In this document: positions 1 through 7,872 of the stretch, piece after piece | How positions within the stretch are numbered: position 1 is the first letter of the stretch | Layout of the letters: each line of letters starts with the position of its first letter | From: an uncultured Variovorax sp. | Lineage (GTDB): Bacteria > Pseudomonadota > Gammaproteobacteria > Burkholderiales > Burkholderiaceae | Length of the DNA: 22,296 nt | Direction: 5' to 3' | Assembly: GCA_946478645.1 (NCBI GenBank) | Contig: CAMLCW010000039.1 | Span: 1 to 22,296 of the forward strand | Position numbers and translations under genes: made by a program | Notes under the pieces: generated by a model | What the model was told of the DNA's origin: nothing | Seen by the model: the letters and a program-made list of their open reading frames with translations, nothing else | Database searches by the model: none

Positions 1-1942
1 TGTTCATTGCCACGTCGGTGCCGGTGCCCATGGCCACGCCAACGTCGGCCCGCGCGAGCGCGGGCGCATCGTTGATGCCGTCGCCCGCCATCGCGACGAC
101 GCGCCCCTCGCGCTGCAGCCGCTCGACCAGCGCCAGCTTGTCGGCCGGCTTGACTTCGCCGTGCACCTCGGCGATGCCCAGCCTCGACGCCACCGCGCGC
201 GCCGTGGTGAGCCCGTCGCCGGTCGCCATGATCACGCGCAGCCCCGAGGCCTGCAGCGCCGCGAGCGCTTCCGCGGTGGTGGCCTTGACCGGGTCCGACA
301 CCGCGAGCAGGCCGGCGGGCCGGCCGTCGACCGCGAGGAACATCACGCTCGCGCCTTCGCGCCGCAGGGTTTCGGCCTGCGGCGCGAGCGCGTCGACCGT
401 CACCCCGAGCCGCGCCATCAGCGCCGTGTTGCCGAGCGCGAGCGCCCGGCCCTCGACGCGGCCGCTCACGCCGATCCCGCTTTCGGATTCGAAGCCGTCG
501 GCCGCTGCGAGCGGCAGGCCGCGTTCGCGCGCCGCCGCCACGATGGCGTGCGCGAGCGGATGCTCGCTGCCCTGGTCCAGGCTGGCCGCAAGGCGCAGCA
601 CCTCGTCCTCGTCGAAGCCCGCGGCCGCCACCGTGCGCTCGAAGCGCGGCCGGCCTTCGGTCAGCGTGCCGGTCTTGTCGACGATGAGCGCATCGACGCG
701 GCGGAAGTTCTCGATCGCAGCCGCGTCGCGGAACAGCACGCCCCGGGTGGCCGCCTTGCCCGTGGCCACCATGATCGACATCGGCGTGGCCAGCCCGAGC
801 GCACAGGGGCAGGCGATGATGAGCACCGCCACCGCATTGATGAGCCCGTGGGTCCAGCTCGGCGCCGGCCCGAGGAAGCCCCAGGCGAAGAAGGTCGCCA
901 CCGCGATGCCGATCACGGCCATCACGAACCAGCCCGCCACGTGGTCGGCCATGCGCTGCATCGGCGCGCGCGAGCGCTGGGCCTCGGCCACCATCTGCAC
1001 GATGCCCGCGAGCACGGTCTGCGAGCCGACCTTCTCCGACTGCATCACGAGCGCGCCGTGGGTGTTGAGCGTGGCGCCGATGAGCTTGTCGCCGGCGCGC
1101 TTGCCCACCGGCAGCGGTTCGCCGGTGAGCATCGATTCGTCGACCGCGCTTGCGCCCTCGATCACCACGCCGTCCACCGGCACCTTCTCGCCGGGCCGCA
1201 CGCGCAGCCGGTCGCCGACGTGCACGTGCGCGATGGGGATGTCTTCCTCGCTGCCGTCGGCGCCGATGCGCCGCGCCGTGCGGGGGGCGAGCCCGAGCAG
1301 CGACTTGATCGCGGCCGAGGTCTGCGAGCGCGCCTTGAGTTCGAGCATCTGGCCCAGCAGCGTGAGCGACACGATCACCGCGGCCGCCTCGAAGTACACC
1401 GCCACGCGGCCCATCGACATGAACGACGCGGGAAACACCTGCGGCGCCACCGTGGCGACCACGCTGTAGGCGAAGGCGGCCGAAGTGCCCAGCCCGATGA
1501 GCGTCCACATGTTGGGGCTGCGGTGGACCACCGACTGCGCGGCGCGCACGAAGAAGGGCCAGCCCGCCCACAGCACGATCGGCGCCGAGAGCACCAGCTC
1601 GATCCAGCTCTGCGTGGCCATGTCGAACCACTGCAGGCGGTGCCCGGCCATCGCGAGCACCGCCACCGCGACCGTGAGCGGCAGCGTCCAGAAGAAGCGG
1701 CGCTGGAAGTCGCGCAGCTCCGGGTCGCCCTTGCCGTCGCCGTCGTCGTCCAGGCTCGGCATCTCGGGCTCGAGCGCCATGCCGCACTTGGGGCAGTGGC
1801 CTGGATGGTCCTGGCGCACCTCGGGATGCATGGGGCAGATGTAGACCGTCCCCTCGGCGGAGGCGCCCGCGGGCGCTTCGCGGTGTGCGGGCGCCGCGTG
1901 GTGGTGATGGCCATGGTGATCGTGATGATGCGTACCGTTCAT
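1..1942 (-). CDS. Copper/silver-translocating CPx-type P1B ATPase (3' end cut off by window)
   Basis: Membrane pump that exports monovalent copper or silver from the cytoplasm using ATP. The first 647 codons are in the window; the C-terminus lies beyond base 1. The start at 1942 is preceded by AGGAG at good spacing. The N-terminus is His-rich ([11 protein letters not shown], residues 5-15), followed by a heavy-metal-binding domain with YICPMHPEV and CPKCGM motifs at about residues 35-60. No CxxC-type HMA domain is seen. Diagnostic motifs follow in order: [10 protein letters not shown] with the metal-site C378-P-C380 in a membrane helix, DKTGTL with the phosphorylated D422, and [10 protein letters not shown] from G620. 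CPC followed by ALGLATP is typical of the Cu+/Ag+ subgroup (CopA, SilP). A MerR-type promoter lies directly upstream, implying metal-induced expression. Metal choice is inferred from family and not shown. Confidence 0.93.
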   Translation of the reverse strand, partial: MNGTHHHDHHGHHHHAAPAHREAPAGASAEGTVYICPMHPEVRQDHPGHCPKCGMALEPEMPSLDDDGDGKGDPELRDFQRRFFWTLPLTVAVAVLAMAGHRLQWFDMATQSWIELVLSAPIVLWAGWPFFVRAAQSVVHRSPNMWTLIGLGTSAAFAYSVVATVAPQVFPASFMSMGRVAVYFEAAAVIVSLTLLGQMLELKARSQTSAAIKSLLGLAPRTARRIGADGSEEDIPIAHVHVGDRLRVRPGEKVPVDGVVIEGASAVDESMLTGEPLPVGKRAGDKLIGATLNTHGALVMQSEKVGSQTVLAGIVQMVAEAQRSRAPMQRMADHVAGWFVMAVIGIAVATFFAWGFLGPAPSWTHGLINAVAVLIIACPCALGLATPMSIMVATGKAATRGVLFRDAAAIENFRRVDALIVDKTGTLTEGRPRFERTVAAAGFDEDEVLRLAASLDQGSEHPLAHAIVAAARERGLPLAAADGFESESGIGVSGRVEGRALALGNTALMARLGVTVDALAPQAETLRREGASVMFLAVDGRPAGLLAVSDPVKATTAEALAALQASGLRVIMATGDGLTTARAVASRLGIAEVHGEVKPADKLALVERLQREGRVVAMAGDGINDAPALARADVGVAMGTGTDVAMN

Positions 1943-1969
1943 TCGTGTCTCCTGCTGCGGAAGAACACC

Positions 1970-2000
1970 AGTCTGCACCTTGACATCATGTCAATGTCAA
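1970..2000 (-). promoter_or_regulatory. MerR/CueR-type promoter and operator for the copper ATPase
   Basis: On the minus strand a TTGACA -35 box (2000-1995) is followed by a 19-base spacer and a CAGACT -10-like box (1975-1970). The long 19-base spacer is the hallmark of promoters activated by MerR-family metal sensors. A perfect inverted repeat, TTGACAT-G-ATGTCAA (1980-1994), lies inside the spacer and begins right after the -35 box, as in merT and copA promoters. The ATPase start codon is 28 bases downstream. The regulator gene itself is not in the window. The -10 box is a weak match. Confidence 0.72.
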
Positions 2001-2123
2001 GCGGCCGAGTGGGCTGCGCGCAGGTCCGCAACGCGCGTGCGCTAAACTCCGCGCCGCCTGCAGCCGCGTCCAGCGCTGCGCCGTCATTGGCAACATGACG
2101 AGAACAAACCAAGGAAACTTCAA

Positions 2124-2519
2124 GTGAACCGTATCGAACTGGTCGAAAAGATCGCCACCACCCACAACGTCAGCAAGGCAGAAGCCGCCCGCATCGTCGA
2201 AACCGTCACCGGTTCGATCATCGCCGCCGTGAAGAAGGGCGACCCCGTGCAGCTCATCGGCTTCGGCACCTTCAAGCAGGTGGCCCGCGCCGCACGCACC
2301 GGCTTCAACCCGCAAGCCGGCGCCAAGATCAAGATCGCCGCGCAGAAGGTGCCGAAGTTCGTGCCGGGCGCTGCCTTCAAGGCCGCGATCGACCCGAAGG
2401 CCGCCAAGCGCAAGGCCGAGAAGGCCGCTGCCAAGCCCGCCGCCAAGAAGGCTGCACCGGCGAAGAAGGCCGCACCGGCCAAGAAGGCTGCTGCACCCGC
2501 CAAGAAGGCCAAGAAGTAA
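2124..2519 (+). CDS. HU-family DNA-binding protein with lysine/alanine-rich tail
   Basis: Nucleoid-associated protein of 131 residues. Residues 1-90 form the HU/IHF fold: an N-terminal helical part (NRIELVEKIA...SKAEAARIVE), the conserved GFGTFK turn near residue 50, and the arm region ending near PKFVPGAAFK. Residues 92-131 are a low-complexity tail with repeated PAKKA units, like the tail of eukaryotic histone H1 and the longer HU variants of some betaproteobacteria. The start is GTG at 2124, with AAGGA at 2111-2115. A possible -10 TAAACT lies at 2043-2048, but no convincing -35 was found. The gene stands alone and is followed by two hairpins. The tail probably adds non-specific DNA or RNA binding (inference). 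The canonical 90-residue HU of this organism may be encoded elsewhere. Confidence 0.95.
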   Translation: MNRIELVEKIATTHNVSKAEAARIVETVTGSIIAAVKKGDPVQLIGFGTFKQVARAARTGFNPQAGAKIKIAAQKVPKFVPGAAFKAAIDPKAAKRKAEKAAAKPAAKKAAPAKKAAPAKKAAAPAKKAKK

Positions 2520-2529
2520 TTGGCACGAA

Positions 2530-2549
2530 CGCAGCCATTGCTGGCTGCG
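2530..2549. other. Hairpin just after the HU stop codon
   Basis: Arms CGCAGCCA (2530-2537) and TGGCTGCG (2542-2549) pair perfectly over 8 bp with a 4-base loop. No T-run follows on the plus strand, so on its own it is not a classical intrinsic terminator. It may protect the 3' end of the HU mRNA or act together with the next hairpin. Confidence 0.55.
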
Positions 2550-2553
2550 CTCC

Positions 2554-2590
2554 CAAAAAAGCGAACGGCCCCTCTGGGGCCGTTTGCTTT
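2554..2590. terminator. Probable bidirectional terminator between HU and the LysR gene
   Basis: Stem GCGAACGGCCCC (2561-2572) pairs with GGGGCCGTTTGC (2576-2587), 12 bp with one G-T pair, around a TCT loop. Read on the minus strand it is followed by six Ts (complement of the A-run just before 2561), a strong intrinsic terminator for transcripts coming from the LysR gene. On the plus strand the tail is the weaker CTTTGG, serving HU. Confidence 0.8.
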
Positions 2591-2613
2591 GGCGAGTCCC
2601 GAGTGAACCCCAG

Positions 2614-2700
2614 CCCAGGGCACCCGCGGAACGGGCTTCGCCCGGCCGCTGGGTGCGCTCCCCAGTGGGGGAGGCGCCGAAGGCGCTTCGGGGGGCGTTC
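2614..2700. repeat. Structured intergenic repeat, copy A
   Basis: GC-rich repeat of about 87 bases directly abutting the LysR stop codon. It holds three nested or adjacent hairpins. The first is an outer stem GCACCCGCGG / CCGCTGGGTGC with an inner CGGGC-TTC-GCCCG. The second is CTCCCC-AGT-GGGGG. The third is GCGCC-GAA-GGCGC followed by TTCGGGGGGCGTTC. Related copies occur at 22141-22236 and from 22239 to the window end, with paired differences in the stems. It is non-coding: ORFs through it are by-products of high GC. Confidence 0.85.
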
Positions 2701-3598
2701 AAGAGATGCGCGAGAGGATCAGGTCGTGCAGCGTTTGCGCGGCCACCGAGAGGCTGCCTTCGCGCCGCTGCACGAGGTAGATGGTTCGCGTCAGGCCGGG
2801 GAGCGGCAGCGGCCGGGTCGCGAGCGTATCGCGCCGGAAGTGAAACAGCGTGAGCGCCGGCACCACGCTGATGCCGATGCCGGCCTCGACCAGCCCCATG
2901 ACGGTGGCCAGGTGCTCGACCTCGAACACCGCGTTGAGCCTGAGCGGATGCAGCGCGGCGTCGAGCGACTGGCGCACGCTGCTGTTGCGCGCCATCTGGA
3001 TGAAGGGCCAGGGCGCGAGCTGACGGGCGGTGAGGCGCGGCACCGCGGCGAGCGGATGGTCCTTGCGGCACACGAGGTGGAAGCGGTCGTCGCAGAGCTT
3101 GCGCCCGCGCAGGTCGCTCGCCGCGGCCGCACCCGCGCCCGTGGCGGCGAGCGCGAAGTCGGCCTGGTGGCTGCGCAGCTGGGCGATGCATGCATCCGAC
3201 AACGCATCGTGCAGCTCGACCGTGATGCCCGGCCAGGCCTGCATGAACTCCGACAGCACCGCGGGCAGCCAGCCCGCCGCGAGCGAGGGCAGGGCCGCGA
3301 TGCTCACGCGGCCCTTGCGCCGCTCGGCATGGTCGGCGAGGTCGCCGACCGCGTCCTGCATGTCGTCGAGCAGCCGGCGCGCCGACGGCTCGAACAGGCG
3401 GCCCTCGGGCGTGAGCTGCACGCTGCGGGTGTCGCGGTCGAACAGGCGCGCGCCGAGCGTCTGCTCGAGCGTGCGGATCAGCGCGCTGAACGCGGGCTGC
3501 GAGAGGTGGCAGGTCTGCGCCGCGCGCGTGAAGTTGCGCTGGTCGGCCAGCGCCATGAAGGCGCGCAGCTGGCGGGAGGAAAGGTCGGGCGCGGGCAT
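2699..3598 (-). CDS. LysR-family transcriptional regulator
   Basis: A 299-residue protein of the usual LysR length. Residues about 5-64 form the winged helix-turn-helix (LSSRQLRAFMALADQRNFTRAAQTCHLSQPAFSALIR...LGARLFDR). The rest is a periplasmic-binding-protein-like effector domain (residues about 90-295), with features such as the AGIGISVVPAL segment near the C-terminus. It is divergent from the binding-protein/c-di-GMP operon across a 161-base gap. By LysR convention it could therefore control that operon and itself; this is inference. No Shine-Dalgarno is visible before the start at 3598, so the start rests on the HTH position. The effector is unknown. Downstream it meets the structured repeat and a terminator. 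Confidence 0.93.
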   Translation of the reverse strand: MPAPDLSSRQLRAFMALADQRNFTRAAQTCHLSQPAFSALIRTLEQTLGARLFDRDTRSVQLTPEGRLFEPSARRLLDDMQDAVGDLADHAERRKGRVSIAALPSLAAGWLPAVLSEFMQAWPGITVELHDALSDACIAQLRSHQADFALAATGAGAAAASDLRGRKLCDDRFHLVCRKDHPLAAVPRLTARQLAPWPFIQMARNSSVRQSLDAALHPLRLNAVFEVEHLATVMGLVEAGIGISVVPALTLFHFRRDTLATRPLPLPGLTRTIYLVQRREGSLSVAAQTLHDLILSRIS

Positions 3599-3643
3599 CG
3601 GCGGGCGTGGGTTCGGAAGGTCGGTGCGCGAGGGAAATCCAGG

Positions 3644-3695
3644 CCTGCCATGGTAGGCGCGTGCCCTGGATGCAACATGCCTTCGTGCCTGCCAT
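3644..3695. promoter_or_regulatory. Candidate LysR operator region: repeated CCTGCCAT
   Basis: In the divergent gap, CCTGCCAT occurs at 3644-3651 within a near-palindrome CCTGCCATGGTAGG (one mismatched pair), and again at 3688-3695. The spacing is 44 bases, about four helical turns. LysR proteins often bind two same-face sites in such gaps. No footprint or second example is available here, so assignment to this regulator is a guess. Confidence 0.3.
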
Positions 3696-3759
3696 ACGGC
3701 ACCGCGAGAAAAACTGCGATTTTGTAAAAAAATTGTGACTTGCGGCGCTTTTCGGCATC

Positions 3760-4872
3760 ATGATTCAGGCGATGAAGTCCGGCGCAGCATCTCTGGCCAG
3801 GCGACATACCCTCGGGGTGCATGTTGCCGCTCTCTTTCTGGCTATCGCGGCGACGAGCAGCGCGGCGCAGCCGTCTGCGCCCGCGTCCCGGCCCGACGTG
3901 CGGCTGCGCATCGTCGGCGGGCTGGGCGGCCTGAACCAGTACACGCGCCACGAGGCGCGGTTCTGGAACGAGGACCTGCGGCGGTTGAGCCAGGGGAAGT
4001 ACGGCGCGACCATCGTGCCGTTCAACCAGGCCGGCGTCCCGGGCCAGGAGATGCTCAACCTCATGCGGCTCGGCGTGATCCCGTTCGGCACCGCGCTGCT
4101 GAGCCAGGTCAGCAACGAGTACCCCGAGCTGGGCGCGCCCGACATCGCGGGGCTGAATCCCGACATGGCCACCCTGCGCCGGGTCATCGGCGCGTTCCGC
4201 CCCTACCTCGAGCGCACGCTGCGCGAGCGGCACGGCGTCGAGCTGCTGGCCGTGTACGTCTATCCGGCCCAGGTGATCTTCTGCAGGCAGCCGGTGAAGC
4301 AGCTGGCCGACCTGGCGGGGCGCCGCGTGCGCGTGTCGGGCAACACGCAGGCCGACTTCGTGCGTGCGCTCGGCGGCGTGCCGGTGTTCACCGAATTCAC
4401 CGAGGTCGTCGCCAACATCCAGTCGGAGAACACGCAGTGCGCGATCACGGGCGCGATGTCCGGCAACGCGCTCGGGCTGCACAAGGTGACCCAGTCGCTC
4501 TACACCATGCCCCTCAGCTGGGGCATCGCGGTGTTCGGCGCCAACACCGACGCCTGGAACGCGCTGCCGCCCGAGCTGCAGGCGCTGCTGCGGCGCGAAC
4601 TGCCGAAGCTCGAGGCCGAGGTCTGGCGCGAGTCGGAGCGCGACACCGGCCACGGCATCGCCTGCAACACGGGCGCCGACGCATGCACCTCGGGCAGCAA
4701 GGGCGCGATGGTCGAGGCGCGGCCTTCGTCCGTGGACGAGAAACGCCGGCGCGAGATCTTTGCCGGCAGCGTGCTGCCGAAATGGCTGCAGCGCTGCGGC
4801 CGGACCTGCGTCGAGGTCTGGGAGCAGACCATCGGCCCCGTGGTCGGCATCAAGGCGCCCGTCGGCCAGTGA
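3760..4872 (+). CDS. Orphan TRAP-type (DctP-family) periplasmic solute-binding protein
   Basis: A 370-residue secreted binding protein. Residues 1-37 form a Sec-type signal peptide (charged MKSGAASLARRH, a hydrophobic stretch VAALFLAIAATS, then SAAQ). The start may be 3760 or the ATG at 3772. The mature part matches the TRAP binding-protein fold: an early NQYTRHEARFWNEDL segment and the LAGRRVRVSGNTQADFVRALGGVPV segment carrying the Arg that in this family usually contacts a ligand carboxylate. Six cysteines (C175, C227, C302, C309, C346, C350) and a C-terminal stretch of about 300-355 look unusual for the family and could form disulfides. No TRAP permease genes (dctQ, dctM) are nearby. Its stop overlaps the start of a GGDEF-EAL membrane protein by four bases (GTGA), suggesting a sensory rather than transport role. 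The ligand is unknown. Confidence 0.85.
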   Translation: MIQAMKSGAASLARRHTLGVHVAALFLAIAATSSAAQPSAPASRPDVRLRIVGGLGGLNQYTRHEARFWNEDLRRLSQGKYGATIVPFNQAGVPGQEMLNLMRLGVIPFGTALLSQVSNEYPELGAPDIAGLNPDMATLRRVIGAFRPYLERTLRERHGVELLAVYVYPAQVIFCRQPVKQLADLAGRRVRVSGNTQADFVRALGGVPVFTEFTEVVANIQSENTQCAITGAMSGNALGLHKVTQSLYTMPLSWGIAVFGANTDAWNALPPELQALLRRELPKLEAEVWRESERDTGHGIACNTGADACTSGSKGAMVEARPSSVDEKRRREIFAGSVLPKWLQRCGRTCVEVWEQTIGPVVGIKAPVGQ

Positions 4873-7844
4873 ACAAGTCGCTGCCCAGCCGCATCACCAG
4901 CTTCGTCGTCGGCGTGGCGGGGCTGTTTCTTGTCGCCGTCGTGGCGGTGGCGGCCGTCATGACCTGGCAGCTGCGCGAGCGGGCGATCGGCGAGGCCGAG
5001 GCGCATGCGGTGCAGTTCATCGGCGCATCGGAAGCCGCGCTCAACCGCTCGCTGCTCGGCGTGGACGTGCTGCTCGCGGGTTTCGGGCAGTTCCTGCGCA
5101 AGTCCTCCGAGGCCACCGTCGCGCGCGACATCGCCGAGCCCGAGACCGCGCTGCTGATCGAGAACGTGGTGCGCCAGAGCCTGCTGGTGCGGTACGTCGC
5201 CTTCCTCACGCCCGGCGGCTCGGTGCTGGGCTCGTCCGATCGTCGCGGCGCGGGGCTGGCGGTGCACCTGCCCGAGCGCTTCCTGAAGGAGGTCCTCGAC
5301 CGGCCGGGCGCCATGCTCGCCATCAGCACGCCCACGGTGAGCCCGGCGACCTCGCAGCAGGTGCTGTTCTTCGCGCGCGTGCTGCGCCTGGACGATGGCA
5401 GCCGGCTGGTCGCGGTGGCCGAGGTGCAGGTCTCGATGCTCGCCACGGTCCTGGCGCAGGGCGCCAGCCTCAAGGGGCTCGAGGTGACGCTGGAGCGCGA
5501 GGGCGGCCCGCTGCTCGCGAGCATTCCGCCGCGCGACGACCTGGCCGGCCGCACGCTGACGCCGATCCTGACCGAGCAGGCGAGCGACGGCCGCCCCCGG
5601 CGCATGATGTCGCGGCTCGGCGGCAAGCCGGCCATCGTGGCGGCGCGGCCGGGGCTCTACCGGAACCTGATGATCGTCGCGAGCATCCCGATCGACGCGG
5701 CGCTCGAAGGCTGGCGCCGGGAGCGCAACGTGATCCTGAGCGCGGCGCTGGCCTTCGCGCTGCTGATCCTCGGCATCGGCTATTTCGCAATGGCGCAGCT
5801 GCGGCGCCAGTGGCGTGCCCGCACGGAGCTGCTGCGCTCCAAGGCCACGCTCGACCAGGCGCTCGAAGCGATGGTCGACGGCTTCGTGCTGCTCGACCCG
5901 CAGGACCGCGTCGTGACCTGGAACCGCCGCTTCGTCGACTACTTTCCGTGGGCCGAGCCGCTGCTCGCGCCGCTCGCGCCGTTCGAGCGCATCGACGAGG
6001 AGAACGCCCGCCACCTGCTCGCGCAGAACGACCAGGAGCTCACGATGCTCAACGGCCAGGTGATCCTCGAGGTGAAGAGCCCCACGCCCGACGGCGGCAT
6101 GGTGTGCGTCTACCGCGATGTCACCGAGAAGAAGCGCCACGTCGCCGACATCCTCGAAGGCAAGGCGCAGCTGCAGGCCACGCTCGATGCGCTGCCCGAC
6201 GTGCTGCTCGAGGCCGGCATCGACGGACGCTGCTACCGCTTCCATTCGCCGCGCCGGCCCAAGCCGTCGATCAAGGTGCGCGAGCCGGTCGGCAAGCTGA
6301 TGTCGGACCTGCTGCCGAAGAATGCCGCCGCCGAAGTGATGGTGGCGCTGCGCGATGCCTTCGAGACCGGCTTCTCCTCGGGGCGGCAGTTCGAGAACCG
6401 CGCGGCCCGCGGCACCACCTGGTTCGAGATCTCGGTCTCGCGCAAGCTGATCGGCGAGGGTGCGGCCGCGCGCTTCATCGTCATCCTGCGCGACATCACC
6501 GAGGCCAAGCTGGCCGCGCGCGAGATCGAGCACCTGGCCTTCTACGACATCCTCACCGGCCTGCCCAACCGCCGGCTGCTGCTGCACAGGCTGCAGTCCA
6601 CGGTCGACGCGAACATTCGCCGGTCGCGCCACGGGGCGCTGCTGTTCCTCGACCTCGACGACTTCAAGACGCTCAACGATGCGCTCGGCCACGCCACGGG
6701 CGATGCGCTGCTCAAGCAGGTGGCCGTGCGGCTGCAGGACGGCCTGAGCGAGGGCGGTACGGTCGCGCGGCTCGGCGGCGACGAGTTCGTGGTGCTGCTG
6801 GAGAACCTGAGCGACGACGGCGCGGTGGCCGCGATGCAGGCCAACGCGGTCGGCGAGGCCGTGCTCGCGAACATCAACCGGACCTTCCAGCTCGGCGACC
6901 ACCAGTATCACAGCACCTGCAGCATCGGCGCCGTGGTCTTCAGCGGCGCCAACCAGTCGCTCGAGGACCTGCTCAAGCAGGCCGACATCGCGATGTATTA
7001 CGCCAAGTCGGCGGGCGGCAATGCGCTGCGCTTCTTCGAAACGGCGATGCAGACGGCGATCACCGCGCGCGCCACGCTCGAGAGCGAACTGCATGCGGCC
7101 ATCGAGGGCGAGCAGTTCGTGCTGCACTACCAGAGCCAGGTCGCCGCCGACGGCCGCATCGTGGGTGCCGAGGTGCTGATCCGTTGGGAGCATCCCGCGC
7201 GCGGCCTGGTGCAGCCCGGCGGCTTCATCGAGCTGGCCGAGGAGACCGGGCTGATCGTGCCGATCGGCATGTGGGTGCTCGAGACCGCCTGCAGGCAGCT
7301 CGAGCGCTGGCGCCACGATCCCAGGCGCAGCCACCTGCGGCTCGCGGTGAACGTGAGCGCGCGCCAGTTCCGCACCGACGATTTCGTCGACCGCGTGCGC
7401 GACGTGCTGCACCGCACCGGCGCCGACCCGACGCGGCTGGAGCTCGAGCTCACCGAGACCCTGCTGCAGGAGAAGGTGGCCGACACCATCGAGAAGATGC
7501 AGGCGCTCGCGGCGCTGGGCGTGCGCTTCTCGATGGACGATTTCGGCACCGGCTATTCGTCGCTCTCGTACATGACGCAGCTGCCGCTCAACCAGATCAA
7601 GATCGACAAGTTCTTCGTGCAGAACGTCGGCGTCGACCCGAAGGTGCAGATGATCATCCAGGCCATCATCGGCATGGCGCGCAATCTCGACCTCGAGATC
7701 GTGGCGGAAGGCGTCGAGACCGAGGCGCAGTTCGCGTTCCTGCAGGCGGCCCATGGCGCGATGCTGTGCCAGGGCTACCTGTTCAGCAGGCCGGTGCCGC
7801 TCGCGCAGTTCGAGGCGCTGCTCGGCGTCGAGATGGCGGGCTGA
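4869..7844 (+). CDS. Membrane sensor GGDEF-EAL protein (c-di-GMP cyclase/phosphodiesterase)
   Basis: A 991-residue inner-membrane c-di-GMP enzyme starting at GTG 4869 inside the stop of the binding protein; translation is probably coupled. Domains: TM1 (about 10-32), a periplasmic Cache-like sensor (about 36-286), TM2 (about 288-310), PAS (about 325-430), PAS (about 432-553), GGDEF and EAL. The GGDEF motif at 636-640 is canonical, but SEGG stands where the RxxD inhibitory site would be. The EAL signature is EVL at E768, with NVSARQF, ELTE, DDFGTGYSS (D890-D891), KIDK and AEGVE all present, so the phosphodiesterase residues look intact. Either or both activities are possible; family precedent includes bifunctional enzymes and ones with one silent domain. 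The preceding gene suggests that a periplasmic binding protein provides the input. A further cyclase gene follows after 28 bases. Confidence 0.93.
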   Translation: MNKSLPSRITSFVVGVAGLFLVAVVAVAAVMTWQLRERAIGEAEAHAVQFIGASEAALNRSLLGVDVLLAGFGQFLRKSSEATVARDIAEPETALLIENVVRQSLLVRYVAFLTPGGSVLGSSDRRGAGLAVHLPERFLKEVLDRPGAMLAISTPTVSPATSQQVLFFARVLRLDDGSRLVAVAEVQVSMLATVLAQGASLKGLEVTLEREGGPLLASIPPRDDLAGRTLTPILTEQASDGRPRRMMSRLGGKPAIVAARPGLYRNLMIVASIPIDAALEGWRRERNVILSAALAFALLILGIGYFAMAQLRRQWRARTELLRSKATLDQALEAMVDGFVLLDPQDRVVTWNRRFVDYFPWAEPLLAPLAPFERIDEENARHLLAQNDQELTMLNGQVILEVKSPTPDGGMVCVYRDVTEKKRHVADILEGKAQLQATLDALPDVLLEAGIDGRCYRFHSPRRPKPSIKVREPVGKLMSDLLPKNAAAEVMVALRDAFETGFSSGRQFENRAARGTTWFEISVSRKLIGEGAAARFIVILRDITEAKLAAREIEHLAFYDILTGLPNRRLLLHRLQSTVDANIRRSRHGALLFLDLDDFKTLNDALGHATGDALLKQVAVRLQDGLSEGGTVARLGGDEFVVLLENLSDDGAVAAMQANAVGEAVLANINRTFQLGDHQYHSTCSIGAVVFSGANQSLEDLLKQADIAMYYAKSAGGNALRFFETAMQTAITARATLESELHAAIEGEQFVLHYQSQVAADGRIVGAEVLIRWEHPARGLVQPGGFIELAEETGLIVPIGMWVLETACRQLERWRHDPRRSHLRLAVNVSARQFRTDDFVDRVRDVLHRTGADPTRLELELTETLLQEKVADTIEKMQALAALGVRFSMDDFGTGYSSLSYMTQLPLNQIKIDKFFVQNVGVDPKVQMIIQAIIGMARNLDLEIVAEGVETEAQFAFLQAAHGAMLCQGYLFSRPVPLAQFEALLGVEMAG

Positions 7845-7872
7845 CCCGCCGCAGCCGACCGAGGTCCAGACG

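Noticed and set aside
18..2098. Long plus-strand open frames over the copper ATPase
   Set aside because: The minus strand carries DKTGTL, CPC and GDGIND in one frame; the plus-strand frames are mirror artefacts.
2614..2700. CRISPR or tRNA-like structure at the repeat
   Set aside because: There are no regularly spaced unique spacers, no cloverleaf and no anticodon arm. The copies are dispersed hairpin repeats.
3735..4868. Upstream extension of the GGDEF-EAL gene to 3735
   Set aside because: That part is out of frame with the well-supported binding protein and has no domain. GTG 4869 fits the membrane-anchor start.
7753..7872. Upstream extension of the cyclase gene
   Set aside because: It overlaps the end of the EAL domain in another frame. 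ATG 7873 has a GAGG and is followed by a basic segment and TM1.
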